From: Candidula unifasciata
Taxonomy: Eukaryota > Mollusca > Gastropoda > Stylommatophora > Geomitridae
NCBI GenBank assembly: GCA_905116865.2
Contig: CAJHNH020006046.1
Span: forward strand, 460,001-524,000
DNA length: 64,000 nucleotides
Direction of reading: 5' to 3'
Under the pieces are notes generated by a model. That model did not search any database. It worked only from the letters and a program-made list of their open reading frames with translations, and had not been told where the DNA came from. The position numbers and the translations under genes were made by a program. The stretch's first letter is position 1. Each line of letters opens with the position of its first letter. Below, piece after piece: positions 12,976 to 24,009 of this stretch.

Positions 12976-13308
12976 CTGGTGGAAGAGACGAAGAAGAAGA
13001 AGACCTCACTTTTATCTTTCCGATTCCTTGCTTTATAGTTACTCACCCGGAATTAAAGCTATAACTATTGAATGCAGTGCAATCCTATTATTGCGAAAAC
13101 AGGATAACAAGGTCTAGGAGCGACCGCTGTAGATAAGAGGGCAAAGAGAACATTGCAAAAATAAGTTAACTTTGTGTCCCACGGAACTATCCAAGAAGTC
13201 AACCCGGTCAACAAATTCCTAATGAAGTCGGATGTGTCGGCCGAAAGGCGCAAATTTTACAGCTTCGTTGTAAAAAAGGCACATTGCAGTTACGTCACTC
13301 GGTTGAAC
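12976..13308. other. Unassigned sequence
   Basis: No gene or family recognised. It leads into the compound array. Confidence 0.35.
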
Positions 13309-13678
<370 letters not shown>

Positions 13679-13711
13679 AGTGTGTTCTTCATTTCTCAAT
13701 AGGCTCCTAAC

Positions 13712-13950
13712 GAAACTTTGACTGACTGACTGACTTTCTACCCCACCAGAACATCACACAAGCGATAAACACCCTATGACACAATGTGCCACCATGTGGG
13801 TGAGGATCACCGTGGAGAGGTCCCAGAAACCGCGTTCAGCCTTTAGGCCATATTTATGGCCAGGCTATATTGCGGCCCCTGGCAAAAGCCAGGGTGGGGC
13901 TTCAAATAATGAAAAATTTCGTCCTAAGCAGGACGAAACTGAATTATTAT
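13712..13950 (-). mobile_element. Dispersed repeat D with (AGTC)n tail
   Basis: Shares gataaacaccc, tgccaccatgtgg, tgaggatcaccgtggagagg and gcggcccctggca with 60630-60820 and, in reverse, with 14330-14515 and 62745-62920. Reading on the minus strand, it ends in a tetranucleotide tail (gtcagtcagtcagtc, 13719-13734). This is the 3' end of a small retroposon or LINE. Confidence 0.8.
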
Positions 13951-14329
13951 TTCCAGATGTGTTTGTTACATTGTAAACTCTACTGGTGGATATGAGGGCA
14001 TCGTAAACATAATAACAAGAAGAATATTTATATTCAAACGCATTAAGAAAATCCAGTAGGCGGTATCGATTGTGAATATTGATGTCCTGTACAGAACAGC
14101 AACAAAAACTTGCTCAGTGCCTTTGTGTCTACATTATAAAGACATCGGAAACATTTAGGAAAATATATTGCAGTTATTTCACGAAATCAATTGTAGTTTC
14201 CCTTGAGCAGAATGGCGAGCTGAAGCGATGTTCTTCACTTGAGCACTATTGTAGAACGGCTATTGTGGGGAATACCTTGTAGCTAGAAGACAATGGTTCT
14301 CAAATTGTACGTTTTCTGAATGTAGCTTG
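13951..14329. other. Unassigned sequence
   Basis: Lies between two oppositely oriented copies of repeat D. Nothing else recognised. Confidence 0.4.
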
Positions 14330-14515
14330 AGTGTAGGAGTCCAGTGCTTCTTGTCAGTGCGGTCTAACCATAGATATGGCCATAACAGCTGAAAGGGGTT
14401 TCTGGGACCTCTCCACTGGTGATCCTCATCCGCATGGTGGCACTTTGTGTCACCGGGTGTTTATCGCTTGTGTGATGTCTTGGTAGGGTACAACTATCTA
14501 CCTACCTATAGTCCG
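14330..14515 (+). mobile_element. Dispersed repeat D, opposite orientation, (CTAC/CTAT)n tail
   Basis: Contains cctctccactggtgatcctc, atggtggcactttgtg and gggtgtttatcgcttg, then a tail of ctatctacctacctata. With 13712-13950 it makes a 600-bp-spaced inverted pair that could fold into a long stem. Confidence 0.8.
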
Positions 14516-14668
14516 TTTCAAAAGTCGTGTCCAATTATAAAAATATGCAACCCAGTAACCGTTTGGTATAAATCGTTGAAATTTGGCATACAACCTGTTA
14601 ATAATCATGCCCTTGTAGTAAATTAATTATAATATAAACGAAAATACAGTTTTTAATTTCGCCTTTTT

Positions 14669-14704
<36 letters not shown>

Positions 14705-14839
14705 AGACACCAATTGAAAGCTTGCGTCTTCACAGTTAATGGGGTGACGCGAACTTTGAAATAACATTACATTGTACATGTTTTAGAGATAATCCGTGGG
14801 AAAAACCCAAACGCACTTATTTTAAATAGTTAATGTAAT
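14516..14839. other. Unassigned sequence with (AT)n
   Basis: Contains an AT run at 14671-14700. Otherwise nothing recognised. Confidence 0.5.
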
Positions 14840-15139
14840 GAAACTATGAGGCAAATTGTGGGAACGACACCTTGTACTAGATTCATCAAGAAACAGCAGA
14901 TCAAGTGGTTTGGCCATCTCGTTAGAATGCAGCAAGATCAAATACCATCACAAGCACTACATCTCAGAAGATCAACTACAAGAGCAAGAGGGTGGCCGCG
15001 AAAAACATGGATCGACTACATTAAAGACACTCTACACCTTCACAGCATGACAATAGCCAGTGGCAGCCAACGTGCACTTGATCGCCAATTATTCCTTCCC
15101 AGGATGCTTAGCGGCAGAAGTGGTTTATGATGATGATGT

Positions 15140-15170
<31 letters not shown>
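14840..15170 (+). mobile_element. LINE C-terminal fragment, family L4, with (GAT)n tail
   Basis: A 94-residue open frame contains IKWFGHLVRMQ, RARGWPRKTWIDYIK and an Arg/Leu-rich end. This is the classic carboxyl end of a non-LTR polyprotein. The stop codon at about 15128 is followed at once by a TGATGATGATG run to about 15168, the element's own 3' tail. The frame is intact over this piece, so the insertion is fairly recent or short-lived. It is 5'-truncated. Confidence 0.85.
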
Positions 15171-15179
15171 TGTAATTCA

Positions 15180-15490
15180 TGATATCATTGATATAATTGT
15201 AACTCAGACATTTCACTCTCAGATAGATAGTTTCCTGTATTATTATTCTTGAGTTAGACAAACACAATATTTCACATTAGGCAGGATAGGCTATCACAAT
15301 AATCACCATTCAATACATGTGAAATTATATCCAAAACGATCTCCACGGTTGTGGTTTAAAGTAAAATGAATTTGTGTCAATTACTATTCTATTTTGTAGG
15401 GGTGCACAAATTATTTGTCCTTCAAAGATCAAAGAAATTTGGCTTTTTAAAAAATCAGTAGCAGCTGTGCAATTATATGTTGTAAAATCA
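15180..15490. other. Unassigned sequence
   Basis: AT-rich. Nothing recognised. Confidence 0.4.
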
Positions 15491-15494
15491 TAAG

Positions 15495-15720
15495 TTCATT
15501 CATTCATTCAGTAGCATGTCCCTCGCGGAACCTCGCTGCCATAACAACCCTCCGGAAAACCTTTCTATCATGAGCAAGATGTCCTGCGTCTGATACACCC
15601 ATCTGGAGATCATCTGCCACATCCTGCACCCATCTTCTCCTTGGCCTTCCTCTTCCTCTCTTCCCAGGCATATACCCCTCCATTATTGTTCTCTCTAGAC
15701 TTCCATGAAAAATCATAAGT
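15495..15720 (-). mobile_element. LINE C-terminal fragment, family L5, with (TGAA)n tail
   Basis: The minus strand encodes RGRGRPRRRWVQDVADDLQ, then HDRKVFRRVVMAA and a stop, followed by a short (TGAA)n tail at 15497-15508. A second copy of the family is at 60860-61025. Confidence 0.85.
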
Positions 15721-15949
15721 ACATGCAAAATATAAGACCAGGTGCAAAAATCGTGATGATACGTACATGTTTTTGAAATATTTGTTGAAGTATGAGAGCA
15801 CGACTTTTTGAATGGACTATAATCAAGCTCCTCCTGTGTTGTTTAACCAAACGTCTTGTAAGTAAATGTATAATGATCCTTTTCAGCAACAGTGGGGCAT
15901 AGCATATATGATGCCAGGTGCATGTGTTAGCACTCAGTAGGTAGTGTGA

Positions 15950-16145
15950 TCAACAACACGTAGGTTGATTTTCCTTTCCGGAACAATTTCTGGTACCAAT
16001 TTTACGTTAGGTCGGCTGCAAACCAAAGAACCAATTAAAAAATGTAAATAAATAATTTAAAAGTCGGAAAAGTGTGGATTTGAACAAACATTCGGGCTGA
16101 CAGACGAGAGTTTAACCTTTACGTTATCGTGGCTTGCAAACGTCT
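15950..16145 (-). mobile_element. Diverged SINE family A
   Basis: Contains tggtaccaattttacgttag, corresponding to tggtacccattttaggctgg of better A copies. The tRNA-like head is at 16070-16140, where gtggatttgaacaaac is the reverse complement of a B-box-like TTCAAATCC. Confidence 0.55.
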
Positions 16146-16324
16146 TGTGCCTTGAGTAACAGGTTCAATTCTGGCAGTGCCTGGTTGCACAACCCTTCCC
16201 TTTTCTTCCCCCCCCCCCTCCCCCCCTCCCCCTCCCCCATATCTACCAACCTGGGCAGAGATATGGCGTCATGTGTGTCCTGCGATCGTCTTCGCCCTTT
16301 GTATCTTATCTGTCACTGATGTCT

Positions 16325-16565
16325 TTGCTCCTGTCCAGTCTTCTTCTTCACTTCTTCACTTCCTCTGTTACCGCTTCAGGTGTCGCTGGAGACAGGTTTG
16401 ACAAAAGACACATTGTGCTGTTGTAGAGTTTCTCTTATGTTATCTTGCCATCTTGTTCTCTGGTCTACCTCGTAAGCTTCGTCCATCTCATAATCACCTT
16501 ACATGGTATAGCGTCACAAGACATTCTCTCAATGTGGGCAAACCATTAGATTTGTTGCTTTTGTA
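16325..16565 (-). mobile_element. LINE fragment, family L6, with GAA tail
   Basis: The minus strand shows the segment that in the plus-strand copy at 42110-42345 reads RPRTRWKDNIRET, and the upstream part (HIERMS) shared with 41760-42110. The 3' end has a degenerate GAAG tail (16338-16364 complement). Confidence 0.65.
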
Positions 16566-16630
16566 TGTAATTTAGAATTGGTTCTGTGTCGACTTCTTTT
16601 TATCCCTTCATTTCTTATTTGGATTTGGAT

Positions 16631-16867
16631 ACAGGACAGTCCAATTTTTTTGGAGGGTGGTAGGACGGGGGTGGGTGCGGGGGGAGGGGGGGGGGTTCCA
16701 GCTTTCCGATGCTTGTAATGACCTTAAAACATCTAGAACTGGCCCTACTGCCAACCTATCTACATCCCACGAAAGAGTGAGGCCTAGGTCACACAAATAC
16801 GTGCAGCCTAGGTCCAACGACTGCATGCAGCTTATCTACCACCCCCTGAAATATTAGACTGTCCTGT
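16631..16867. mobile_element. Short DNA-transposon-like element with ~30-bp terminal inverted repeats
   Basis: The left end (16631-16661) starts acaggacagtccaat and runs to gagggtggt. The right end (16838-16867) is its reverse complement with few changes: acaggacagtctaat to gggggtggt. Length is 237 bp with no coding capacity, so it would be a MITE. The interior has a G-rich tract and two gcctaggtc repeats. I could not find a clear target duplication, so the superfamily is not assigned. Confidence 0.65.
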
Positions 16868-16869
16868 GA

Positions 16870-17589
16870 CCTGTGGATTTCCCCCTGTTTGAGGTAGGAT
16901 ATTAATAAAGCACCTTGACCTCTTACGGTCATTCCTGCAACCCTTCTTAGACATCTCGTTTCCATGGCTACTAACAGCCGCATAACTTTACAAATATGCA
17001 TGCAGGACAGACATGCACACACAAATATTTTAATAATTTTCCCAATTTTATTGAGCATACTGCAACAATTATTGTTTCTTTTTCTCATTTCTATTGCACG
17101 TTTGCCATCAGCAGCTATATACGTAAAGATATATTTTATATACCCACATACACACACCTACCCACATACACACACACCCACATACACACACCTACGCTTG
17201 ACAACAACAACAACAGCGGCGGCAACAACAACAACAACTACCATCAACAGCTGTTGGATTTTCCTATACGCACAGAGATTACACTCTATCAAATAGCAAC
17301 TCTTTTCAAAATATCCTTTGAAAGAGCGTTCTGTTTTTACGTGAGCTCTACTCATGGCGTGCAGGATAAGAACTACAGAATTTGACTTTGTCAACGAGTA
17401 ATTATCTAGCGTTTATCTTCATAAAGTTCATTCAGCAAGGGTAAAATGTTTGCTTTTCCGGTTTCTCGTATCAGCGGTGCTTATCATGCTTTTGCTGCCC
17501 TAAAGATCAGTTACGTCATACGTTGATACAGACTCTGGATAAGCCATGTCTCCAGTTTTCTCTCTACTGCGGTGTATTTAGGGGTGTTA
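16870..17589. other. Unassigned sequence with CA/CAA tracts
   Basis: Contains CACA/CCCACATA repeats at about 17140-17195 and CAACAA tracts at about 17200-17240. No gene is seen. Weak similarity to the acaggacg-type flanks was not pursued. Confidence 0.4.
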
Positions 17590-17945
17590 ATCAATTCTCT
17601 GCAGTTAGGTTAATTTTTAGGTGTCCGTTATTTCTCTCCAGAAATTAAGATTTTAGATTTAGTGTTATATTTAGTGGCATCTGTTTTTCCCCAGAGGGTT
17701 AATTTAGTGACATCTGCCATTTCTTTCCGGTGGGGTTAATTTAGTGGCTTCTGCCATTTCTCCTCAATGTGTAGATTTAGTAGCATCTTATATATCTTTC
17801 CAGTGGGTTACATTTAATGACATGTCTCATGTCTTCAGGTTAGGGTGTATTCAGTGGCATCTGTCATTTCTCTCTAGTGGGGTTAATTTACTGGCACCTG
17901 TAATTTCTCTACGTTAAAGTATATTTAGTGGCATCTGTCATTTCT
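17590..17945. repeat. Ancestral ~37-bp tandem repeat
   Basis: Diverged units of about 37 bases carry tttagtggcatctgtcattt, ctctccagtgggg and ttaa. They precede the 29-bp array. A 37-type unit reappears at its far end (tcatttctctccac at 19681). The 29-bp unit equals this unit minus about 8 bases (tttctctc). Confidence 0.8.
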
Positions 17946-19690
17946 CTCCAGTAGGATACAAATAGTGGCAGCTATCACAGTGTGATACATTTAGTGGCAG
18001 CTGTCACAGTGGGATACATTTAGTAGCAGCTGTCACAGTGGGATACATTTAGTGCAGCTGTCATAGTGGGATAACATTAGTAGCAGCTGTCACAGTGGGA
18101 TACATTTAGTGTAGCTGTCACAGTGGGATAACATTAGTAGCAGCTGTCACAGTGGGATACATTTAGTGCAGCTGTCACAGTGTGATAACATTAGTAGCAG
18201 CTGTCACAGTGGGATACATTTAGTGTAGCTGTCACAGTGGGACAACATTAGTAGCAGCTGTCACAGTGGGATAACACCAGTAGCAGCTGTCACAGTGGGG
18301 TACATTTAGTGCAGCTGTCATAGTGGGATAACATTAGTAGCAGCTGTCATAGTGGGATAACATTAGTAGCAGCTGTCATAGTGGGATAACACTAGTAGCA
18401 GCTGTCACAGTGGGATAACACTAGTAGCAGCTGTCATAGTGGGATAACATTAGTAGCAGCTGTCTCAGTGGGATAACATTAGTAGCAGTTGTCATAGTGG
18501 GATAACACTAGTAGCAGCTGTCATAGTGGGATAACACTAGTAGCAGCTGTCATAGTGGGATAACACTAGTAGCAGCTGTCATAGTGGGATAACATTAGTA
18601 GCAGCTGTCACAGTGGGATAACACTAGTAGCAGCTGTCATAGTGGGATAACACTAGTAGCAGCTGTCATAGTGGGATAACACTAGTAGCAGCTGTCATAG
18701 TGGGATAACACTAGTAGCAGCTGTCACAGTGGGATAACACTAGTAGCAGCTGTCATAGTGGGATAACACTAGTAGCAGCTGTCATAGTGGGATAACACTA
18801 GTAGCAGCTGTCATAGTGGGATAACACTAGTAGCAGCTGTCATAGTGGGATAACACTAGTAGCAGCTGTCACAGTGGGATAACACTAGTAGCAGCTGTCA
18901 TAGTGGGATAACATTAGTAGCAGCTGTCTCAGTGGGATAACATTAGTAGCAGTTGTCATAGTGGGATAACACTAGTAGCAGCTGTCTCAGTGGGATAACA
19001 TTAGTAGCAGCTGTCATAGTGGGATAACATTAGTAGCAGCTGTCATAGTGGGATAACATTAGTAGCAGCTGTCATAGTGGGATAACATTAGTAGCAGCTG
19101 TCATAGTGGGATAACACTAGTAGCAGCTGTCACAGTGGGATAACATTAGTAGCAGCTGTCTCAGTGGGATAACATTAGTAGCAGCTGTCTCAGTGGGATA
19201 ACATTAGTAGCAGCTGTCAATGTGGGATAACATTAGTAGCATTTGTCACAGTGGGATAACATTAGTAGCAGCTGTCTCAGTGGGATAACATTAGTAGCAG
19301 CTGTCAATGTGGGATAACATTAGTAGCATTTGTCACAGTGGGATAACATTAGTAGCAGCTGTCTCAGTGGGATAACATTAGTAGCAGCTGTCAATGTGGG
19401 ATAACATTAGTAGCAGATGTCACTGTTGTATAACATTAGTGGCAGCTGTCACAGTGGGATAACATTAGTAGCAGCTGTCACAGTAGGATATATTTAGTAG
19501 CAGCTGTCACAGTAGGATACATTTAGTAGCAGCTGTCACAGTGGGATAACATTAGTGGCGGCTGTCTCAGTGGGATAACACTAGTAGCATCTGTCACAGT
19601 GGGATACATTTAGTAGCAGCTGTCACAGTGGGATAACATTAGTAGCAGCTGTGACAGTGGGATAACATTAGTAGCAGCTGTCATTTCTCT
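17946..19690. repeat. 29-bp satellite array, about 60 units
   Basis: Units read gtagcagctgtcatagtggg followed by ataacacta, with variants cacagtggg, ctcagtggg, caatgtggg and gatacattta. The stretch at about 18030-18300 alternates two variants as dimers of about 57 bases. The middle (18480-18900) is nearly uniform. Each unit holds a CAGCTG palindrome. No coding role is seen. Confidence 0.97.
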
Positions 19691-19964
19691 CCACTTGTAC
19701 AAATTTAGAGTGGCGCTTTCATTCCTTCATGCATGGTGCCTCAGCCTGCCAAGCAGTGGAGGTTGCACAGGCAGAGAAACGGAGGCAGACTAAAAATAAT
19801 CGTACAGCTAATTCCACACTTACTGCGGCTTCGATCTGTTGTTCGAACTACTCAAGAACTTTCCAGGCTCACATTGGACCAATCAGTCACCTTCGTACTC
19901 ATAATCATTGATAATTACTACTTTGGATGAAAGGGGTCTTTATCACTGATGGATGAACAACACG

Positions 19965-20195
19965 AACACTCTTCGTAATGCCAGGGTGCCAGGTTCCATC
20001 CCAGCTGCGGGGTTTGCGCCTTGCGTTGGTTTCGACAGTGGTATCGAGAAGCCGACCGTCCAGGAAGAAATGGCAAACTACTGGACGTAAATTTGCCTAT
20101 AAAAATCACAACAACCAAAAAATTAGGGGGAGAGGACGTTCTGCGACATCCTGTAAAGGATACGCAACTAACTTTAAGTACAATTACCCCCAGTG
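19965..20195 (+). mobile_element. SINE family B
   Basis: The tRNA-like head (cttcgtaatgccagggtgcc, then B-box-like ggttccatccc) is followed by ttggtttcgacagtggtatc, aatggcaaactactggacg and the family end cctgtaaaggatacgcaact. It is directly joined to a family A piece. Confidence 0.88.
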
Positions 20196-20400
20196 AATCA
20201 GGCCGGAATTTTTATCATGGTATGGGGCGTGGCAGGTCGATTCAGCCTCAAATGGGTACCAGGATGGCTGTCCTGGGTAAGTAAAGACGGCTAACACATT
20301 ACCCAACTAGTACCGATTGGTCTGTAAAAATATGGGTGCTCTTCCCATATGCCCGATGCGCCTAAAGGCGTGAAAAGGGATCTTTACTTTACTTTCAAAT
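20196..20400 (+). mobile_element. SINE family A, head missing
   Basis: Body and end of family A: ggtcgattcagcctcaaatg, gggtaccaggatgg, tctgtaaaaatatgggtgct, and the tail gggatctttactttacttt. It begins abruptly after the B element, so it is 5'-truncated or was inserted into it. Confidence 0.85.
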
Positions 20401-20639
20401 CAGTCATGATTCTAAAATAATTGTTGCTTCAATAGACACTTTATGGTCTATTTTTATAGGGTTACACTATTCTGTTTATCATTGTATGAAGCTCTCGTGT
20501 AGTCTTTTGAAAGTCTCTTGTTCAAATTAATAATTGTTGCCCGTACTATTCATCTTTCTCAAAAACCATGTCTTATATACACATATATATTCAACAGAAT
20601 ATTTTGCAGCAAATGTTTCTGCCCCTGACCCTTCAAAAT

Positions 20640-20799
20640 GTAATGTCAAAGAAAATTGGACAAACCTCCAGCAAGTTGATATTTTTTAGCACTTAGGTAC
20701 CCTGACAACTTCAGATGGAGGATATATTAAGGAAGTTAAAAGTCGAATAGCTCAAGAAAAGGCAGCATTTTACAAAATGAAGAATATTTGATGCTATTT

Positions 20800-20892
<93 letters not shown>

Positions 20893-21365
20893 GTGTGTGG
20901 GGAAAGGGGGGGGGTGGGGTTATTGAGACGAGAAAGATAATTTGTAAAAGCTAAATAAATCCTATATTGATGTACGGGTGTGAATCATGGACAGTTAGTA
21001 AATTAGTGAAAACTTTTTCGAAAGCTGCGGAGATTTGGTTTTATAGACGAATAATGAGAATACTCGACATAAAAAGCGTAATGAAGACGTCTTGAAAGAA
21101 ACTGATTCGCGAAGAAAACTGATTGTCCACAGCAGAAAGAGACAATCTACATTCTTTGGCTATGTGACGAGAAGTCGAAAACTGGAGTACATCGTGACAG
21201 TAACAAAGTTGGATTGCAGGATAGGCAGAGGGAGACCGAGAGAATAGATGCTGGACAGTTTGACATCATGGCATGGAGGATCATCTGTGTCAGATATTAT
21301 TGAAAGTACACGAGACAAAAGGTTGTGGATAGACATGACTACCAACACCAGACAGCATGGACTTT
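20640..21365 (+). mobile_element. LINE relic, family L2, interrupted by (GT)n
   Basis: Broken frames encode TTSDGGYIKEVKSRIAQEK, then LMYGCESWTVSK, FYRRIMRI and the C-terminal SWHGG...TRDKR segment. The same order is seen at 27400-28015. A GT array of about 95 bases (20803-20900) lies within the coding body, where the intact family has a short link. Numerous stops show a dead copy. Confidence 0.85.
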
Positions 21366-21369
21366 AAGA

Positions 21370-21925
21370 ACAAGTCTCTGCCTCTACTCATGTATTTGTA
21401 TTTGTCTCCTTCTTGTGGTTTTCGTACCCCGATGTGGCATCGCCTGTACCTGTCAATACCTCAGCCTTTTCTTTCTTATCTGTCTGTTTTAATATTAAAC
21501 TTCTTAAACACCTCATCAACACCTTCCGTTTTTCTCACATTCTCAAAGTAAATATGCAACCTCCTTCAGGCAATGCATGAAATTCTAAAAGTTAAACGGG
21601 ATAATAAGGAAAGCAATTTAATCTTTGACTGCGTGACAATACTGGGGATATAAATAAACACATCGAAGACTCCTGTGTAGCACATATTTGCATAGAATGA
21701 ACAGCTAGGGAAAAAACACTATCGATGAGAGCGGGTAAAATACCTAGGGAAATCTTCTTTAATGTTAATGTGGTGTCATCTCTTCCTGTCTGATAGTGCT
21801 TTAGTAGAAATTCATGGTTGCTTGTTTGATTGTGGCTATGGGAGTGACTGATTAACAATATCAGCATGTGAAAGAAGTATTACAGCAGCTCAATGTAGAA
21901 TAGCGTAAGCATCATCATTATCAGT
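21370..21925. other. Unassigned sequence
   Basis: Nothing recognised. It ends in the TTC array. Confidence 0.4.
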
Positions 21926-22140
21926 ATCATCATCATCTTCTTCTTCTTCTTCGTCTTCTTCTTCTTCTTCTTCTTCTTCTTCTTCTTCTTCTTCTTCTTC
22001 TTCTTCTTCTTCTTTTTCTTCTTCTTCTTCTTCTTCTTCTTCTTCTTCTTCTTCTTCTTCTTCTTCTTCTTCTTCTTCTTCTTCTTCTTCTTCTTCTTCT
22101 TCTTCTTCTTCTTCTTCTTCTTCTACCTCCTCCTCCTGCT
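21926..22140. repeat. (TTC)n array
   Basis: About 200 bases of TTC with single interruptions (TCG, TTT), ending in TCC units. Pure polypyrimidine/polypurine with mirror symmetry, so it could form triplex DNA. Confidence 0.97.
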
Positions 22141-22339
22141 CCTCTTCTAGTTTCGCACTTAAAAGGGCGGATGGCACGTTGTGTGATTTATAGTTAAGCT
22201 GCGGTATCTGTGCTTTGGGCCTAAGATCTCTTGTACTATTTAAGAGGTAGGGGGTCTATTCTTTTCCCCACAAAACGGACCCCGGAACACATATAGCACG
22301 AGTAGCATCTTGAAGATTGAAGAATTTTTTTTTGTATGC

Positions 22340-22580
22340 CTATGTCAGGAGCGATGTTGTGCAGTGTTTGGAAACTGGCTTGTCTGTTTGATTGTCTCAA
22401 GTTCGAATCCACATCGTCGATGACTTTTATAATTTAGTTGGCTCTTCAGGACCACCCAACCTACATTGTATTCTAGAAACTGTCCTGAGAGTAAACGCTG
22501 ACAGTGTGATGTTGATCACAATATCTATTGAACACTGTCTGGTTTATCAGGCTGTCAGTCTGGGGTTCAACTACATCGCA
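22340..22580 (+). mobile_element. tRNA-derived SINE-like fragment
   Basis: aagcgatgttgtgcagtg-like sequence followed by caagttcgaatccacatcg gives a tRNA-like head with a B-box-like GTTCGAATCC at 22409-22418. The downstream body is not matched elsewhere. Confidence 0.45.
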
Positions 22581-22589
22581 AACGGGTTA

Positions 22590-22990
22590 CCCTATCTTCT
22601 TCTGTCTTTCTATCTCCCAATGGAGCATAGGCCCTCAACCAACTCACGCCAAGTCGTTCTATCCTTCGCCATTGCATGGAGCTCTCCCCATGTCCTCCCA
22701 ATCTTTCTAACCTCGTTCTCCAGCTCTCTTCTCCATGTGTTTTTTGGCCTTCCTTTATTCCTATGCCCCTGTGGGTTCCAATGCAAAGACATTCTAGTAA
22801 TGCTGTTCTCCTGTTTTCTCAGTGTGTGCCCTATCCAACGCCAGCGTCTTTTCCTCACTTCCTGGTCCACTGGAGCCTGTTTAGTTCCCTCCCAAAGTTC
22901 TACATTAGTTATTCTATCATACCATTTTATTCCCTCTATTCTGCGCAGGCACCAGTTAATGAAAGGGTTACCCTATAACTGCTCTTTACA
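22590..22990 (-). mobile_element. LINE C-terminal fragment, family L3
   Basis: The minus strand has an open 86-residue frame with VRKRRWRWIGHTLRK, HWNPQGHRNKGRPKNTWRRE and KIGRTWGELHAMAKDRTTW. It is the better copy of the family also seen at 4300-4510. The preceding part (about 22870-22990) continues the same element. Confidence 0.88.
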
Positions 22991-23229
22991 TGTGCCAGAG
23001 AAAACAATTTAAAATACTCACCGCAAAAACATGCATTTGCTGATTGCTCATATTCCTGGATTTTTCCGGGACTAATTGATTGTTCACCAGTTTTTCGAAT
23101 GGGACAGAGAGGGACATTTCATTCGATTTTCACTGGAAAAGGAACGGAGCAAGTATGGGGAAAACCCGATTGCAGTGAAGTTGAAACCTCTACTAAGAGT
23201 AAGATTGTTGAATGTTGTTAAGTTTCGTT
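22991..23229. other. Unassigned sequence
   Basis: Nothing recognised. Confidence 0.35.
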
Positions 23230-23480
23230 GAATGTTGAATTGAGAATCGACATCACAGCACTGGGTACACCCCTATAAGCGCCCCGTCCCTATCGTCAGC
23301 AGAAAGCGAAAAGCTCCAGTTTCGATAGTACCACTAACTGTCTGATTATATATTCGTTTCGCCTTTCCCTCGAGTGTTTAGCGTCAGCCAGATTCCTTGG
23401 TAACTCCCCGCAGCGCCATTCTCCGCAGACCGTAATGATCACTTTATGCCTCCGCACTGTTCACTCGCTCCTAAAGGGCC
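23230..23480 (-). mobile_element. LINE L1 3' end fragment
   Basis: The reverse complement matches 53890-54140 closely (gagcgagtgaacagtgcgga, gatcattacggtctg, tatataatcagacagttagt). It is a piece after the RNase H domain, with stops. Confidence 0.85.
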
Positions 23481-23663
23481 TCACAACAAATAGCTTGCTA
23501 TCTAGATTAGGTTAAGACAAATTAAAAAACAATTGTCCTGGCAAAATTTGACAGCTGCACACGCACCAAATGGAGCCACCAGAAGTGACAACACCAACAC
23601 TCTGTCATTGGAACTGCTTTTGGTCTAAGAATTTGAAGTTCACGGCAGTTTAATCGTTTATGG

Positions 23664-23872
23664 CAGTTTCCCAAACTTTTCTTAGTTGCGGCGCCTTTTT
23701 TCAATGAAAATTTGTCCATGTAACCTAACCCTAACCTAAGTAAAAGTATGACTTGTCGTATGTGAGAGATGAAAAAAAAAAAAAAACTCATGTATCTTCG
23801 AATATTTCGTGGCTCCCCTTCAAAAAGGTCGCGACCCCCCGGGGTGCCGCGGCGCACAGTTTGGGTTCACTG
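23664..23872. mobile_element. Complete hAT-like non-autonomous element with 8-bp target duplication
   Basis: The element starts CAGTTTCCCAAACTTTT and ends CAGTTTGGGTTCACTG. The ends are inverted repeats (CAGT..CCCAAACT). It is flanked on both sides by gtttatgg (23656-23663 and 23873-23880). An 8-bp duplication plus CAG..CTG termini is the hAT signature. At 209 bp it has no transposase and must be mobilised in trans. The interior includes an A14 run and cctaaccctaacctaa. Confidence 0.88.
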
Positions 23873-23974
23873 GTTTATGGGTTGGGGGGGGGGGGTGCAA
23901 TTCGAAACTGGACTCTTCCAGAGTGTAAGATACATAAGGAGGCATAAGAATTTTAGGAAGTCTCTTATGGGGCA

Positions 23975-24001
23975 TGGCCCACAAAAAGTTGGGAAACACT
24001 G
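23975..24001. mobile_element. Possible second hAT-like terminus
   Basis: aaaaagttgggaaacactg is close to the reverse complement of the left end of the 209-bp element (CAGTGTTTCCCAA). The matching left end was not found, so this is a solo end or part of an older nested insertion. Confidence 0.5.
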
Positions 24002-24009
24002 TTCTAGCC

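Noticed and set aside
18000..19690. CRISPR-like array
   Set aside because: The repeats are head-to-tail with no unique spacers, and the context is eukaryotic transposons.
23720..23740. Telomere-like CCTAACCCTAACC
   Set aside because: It is only two to three units inside a MITE. Similar GGTTAGG bits at 10990 and 35070 are also too short.
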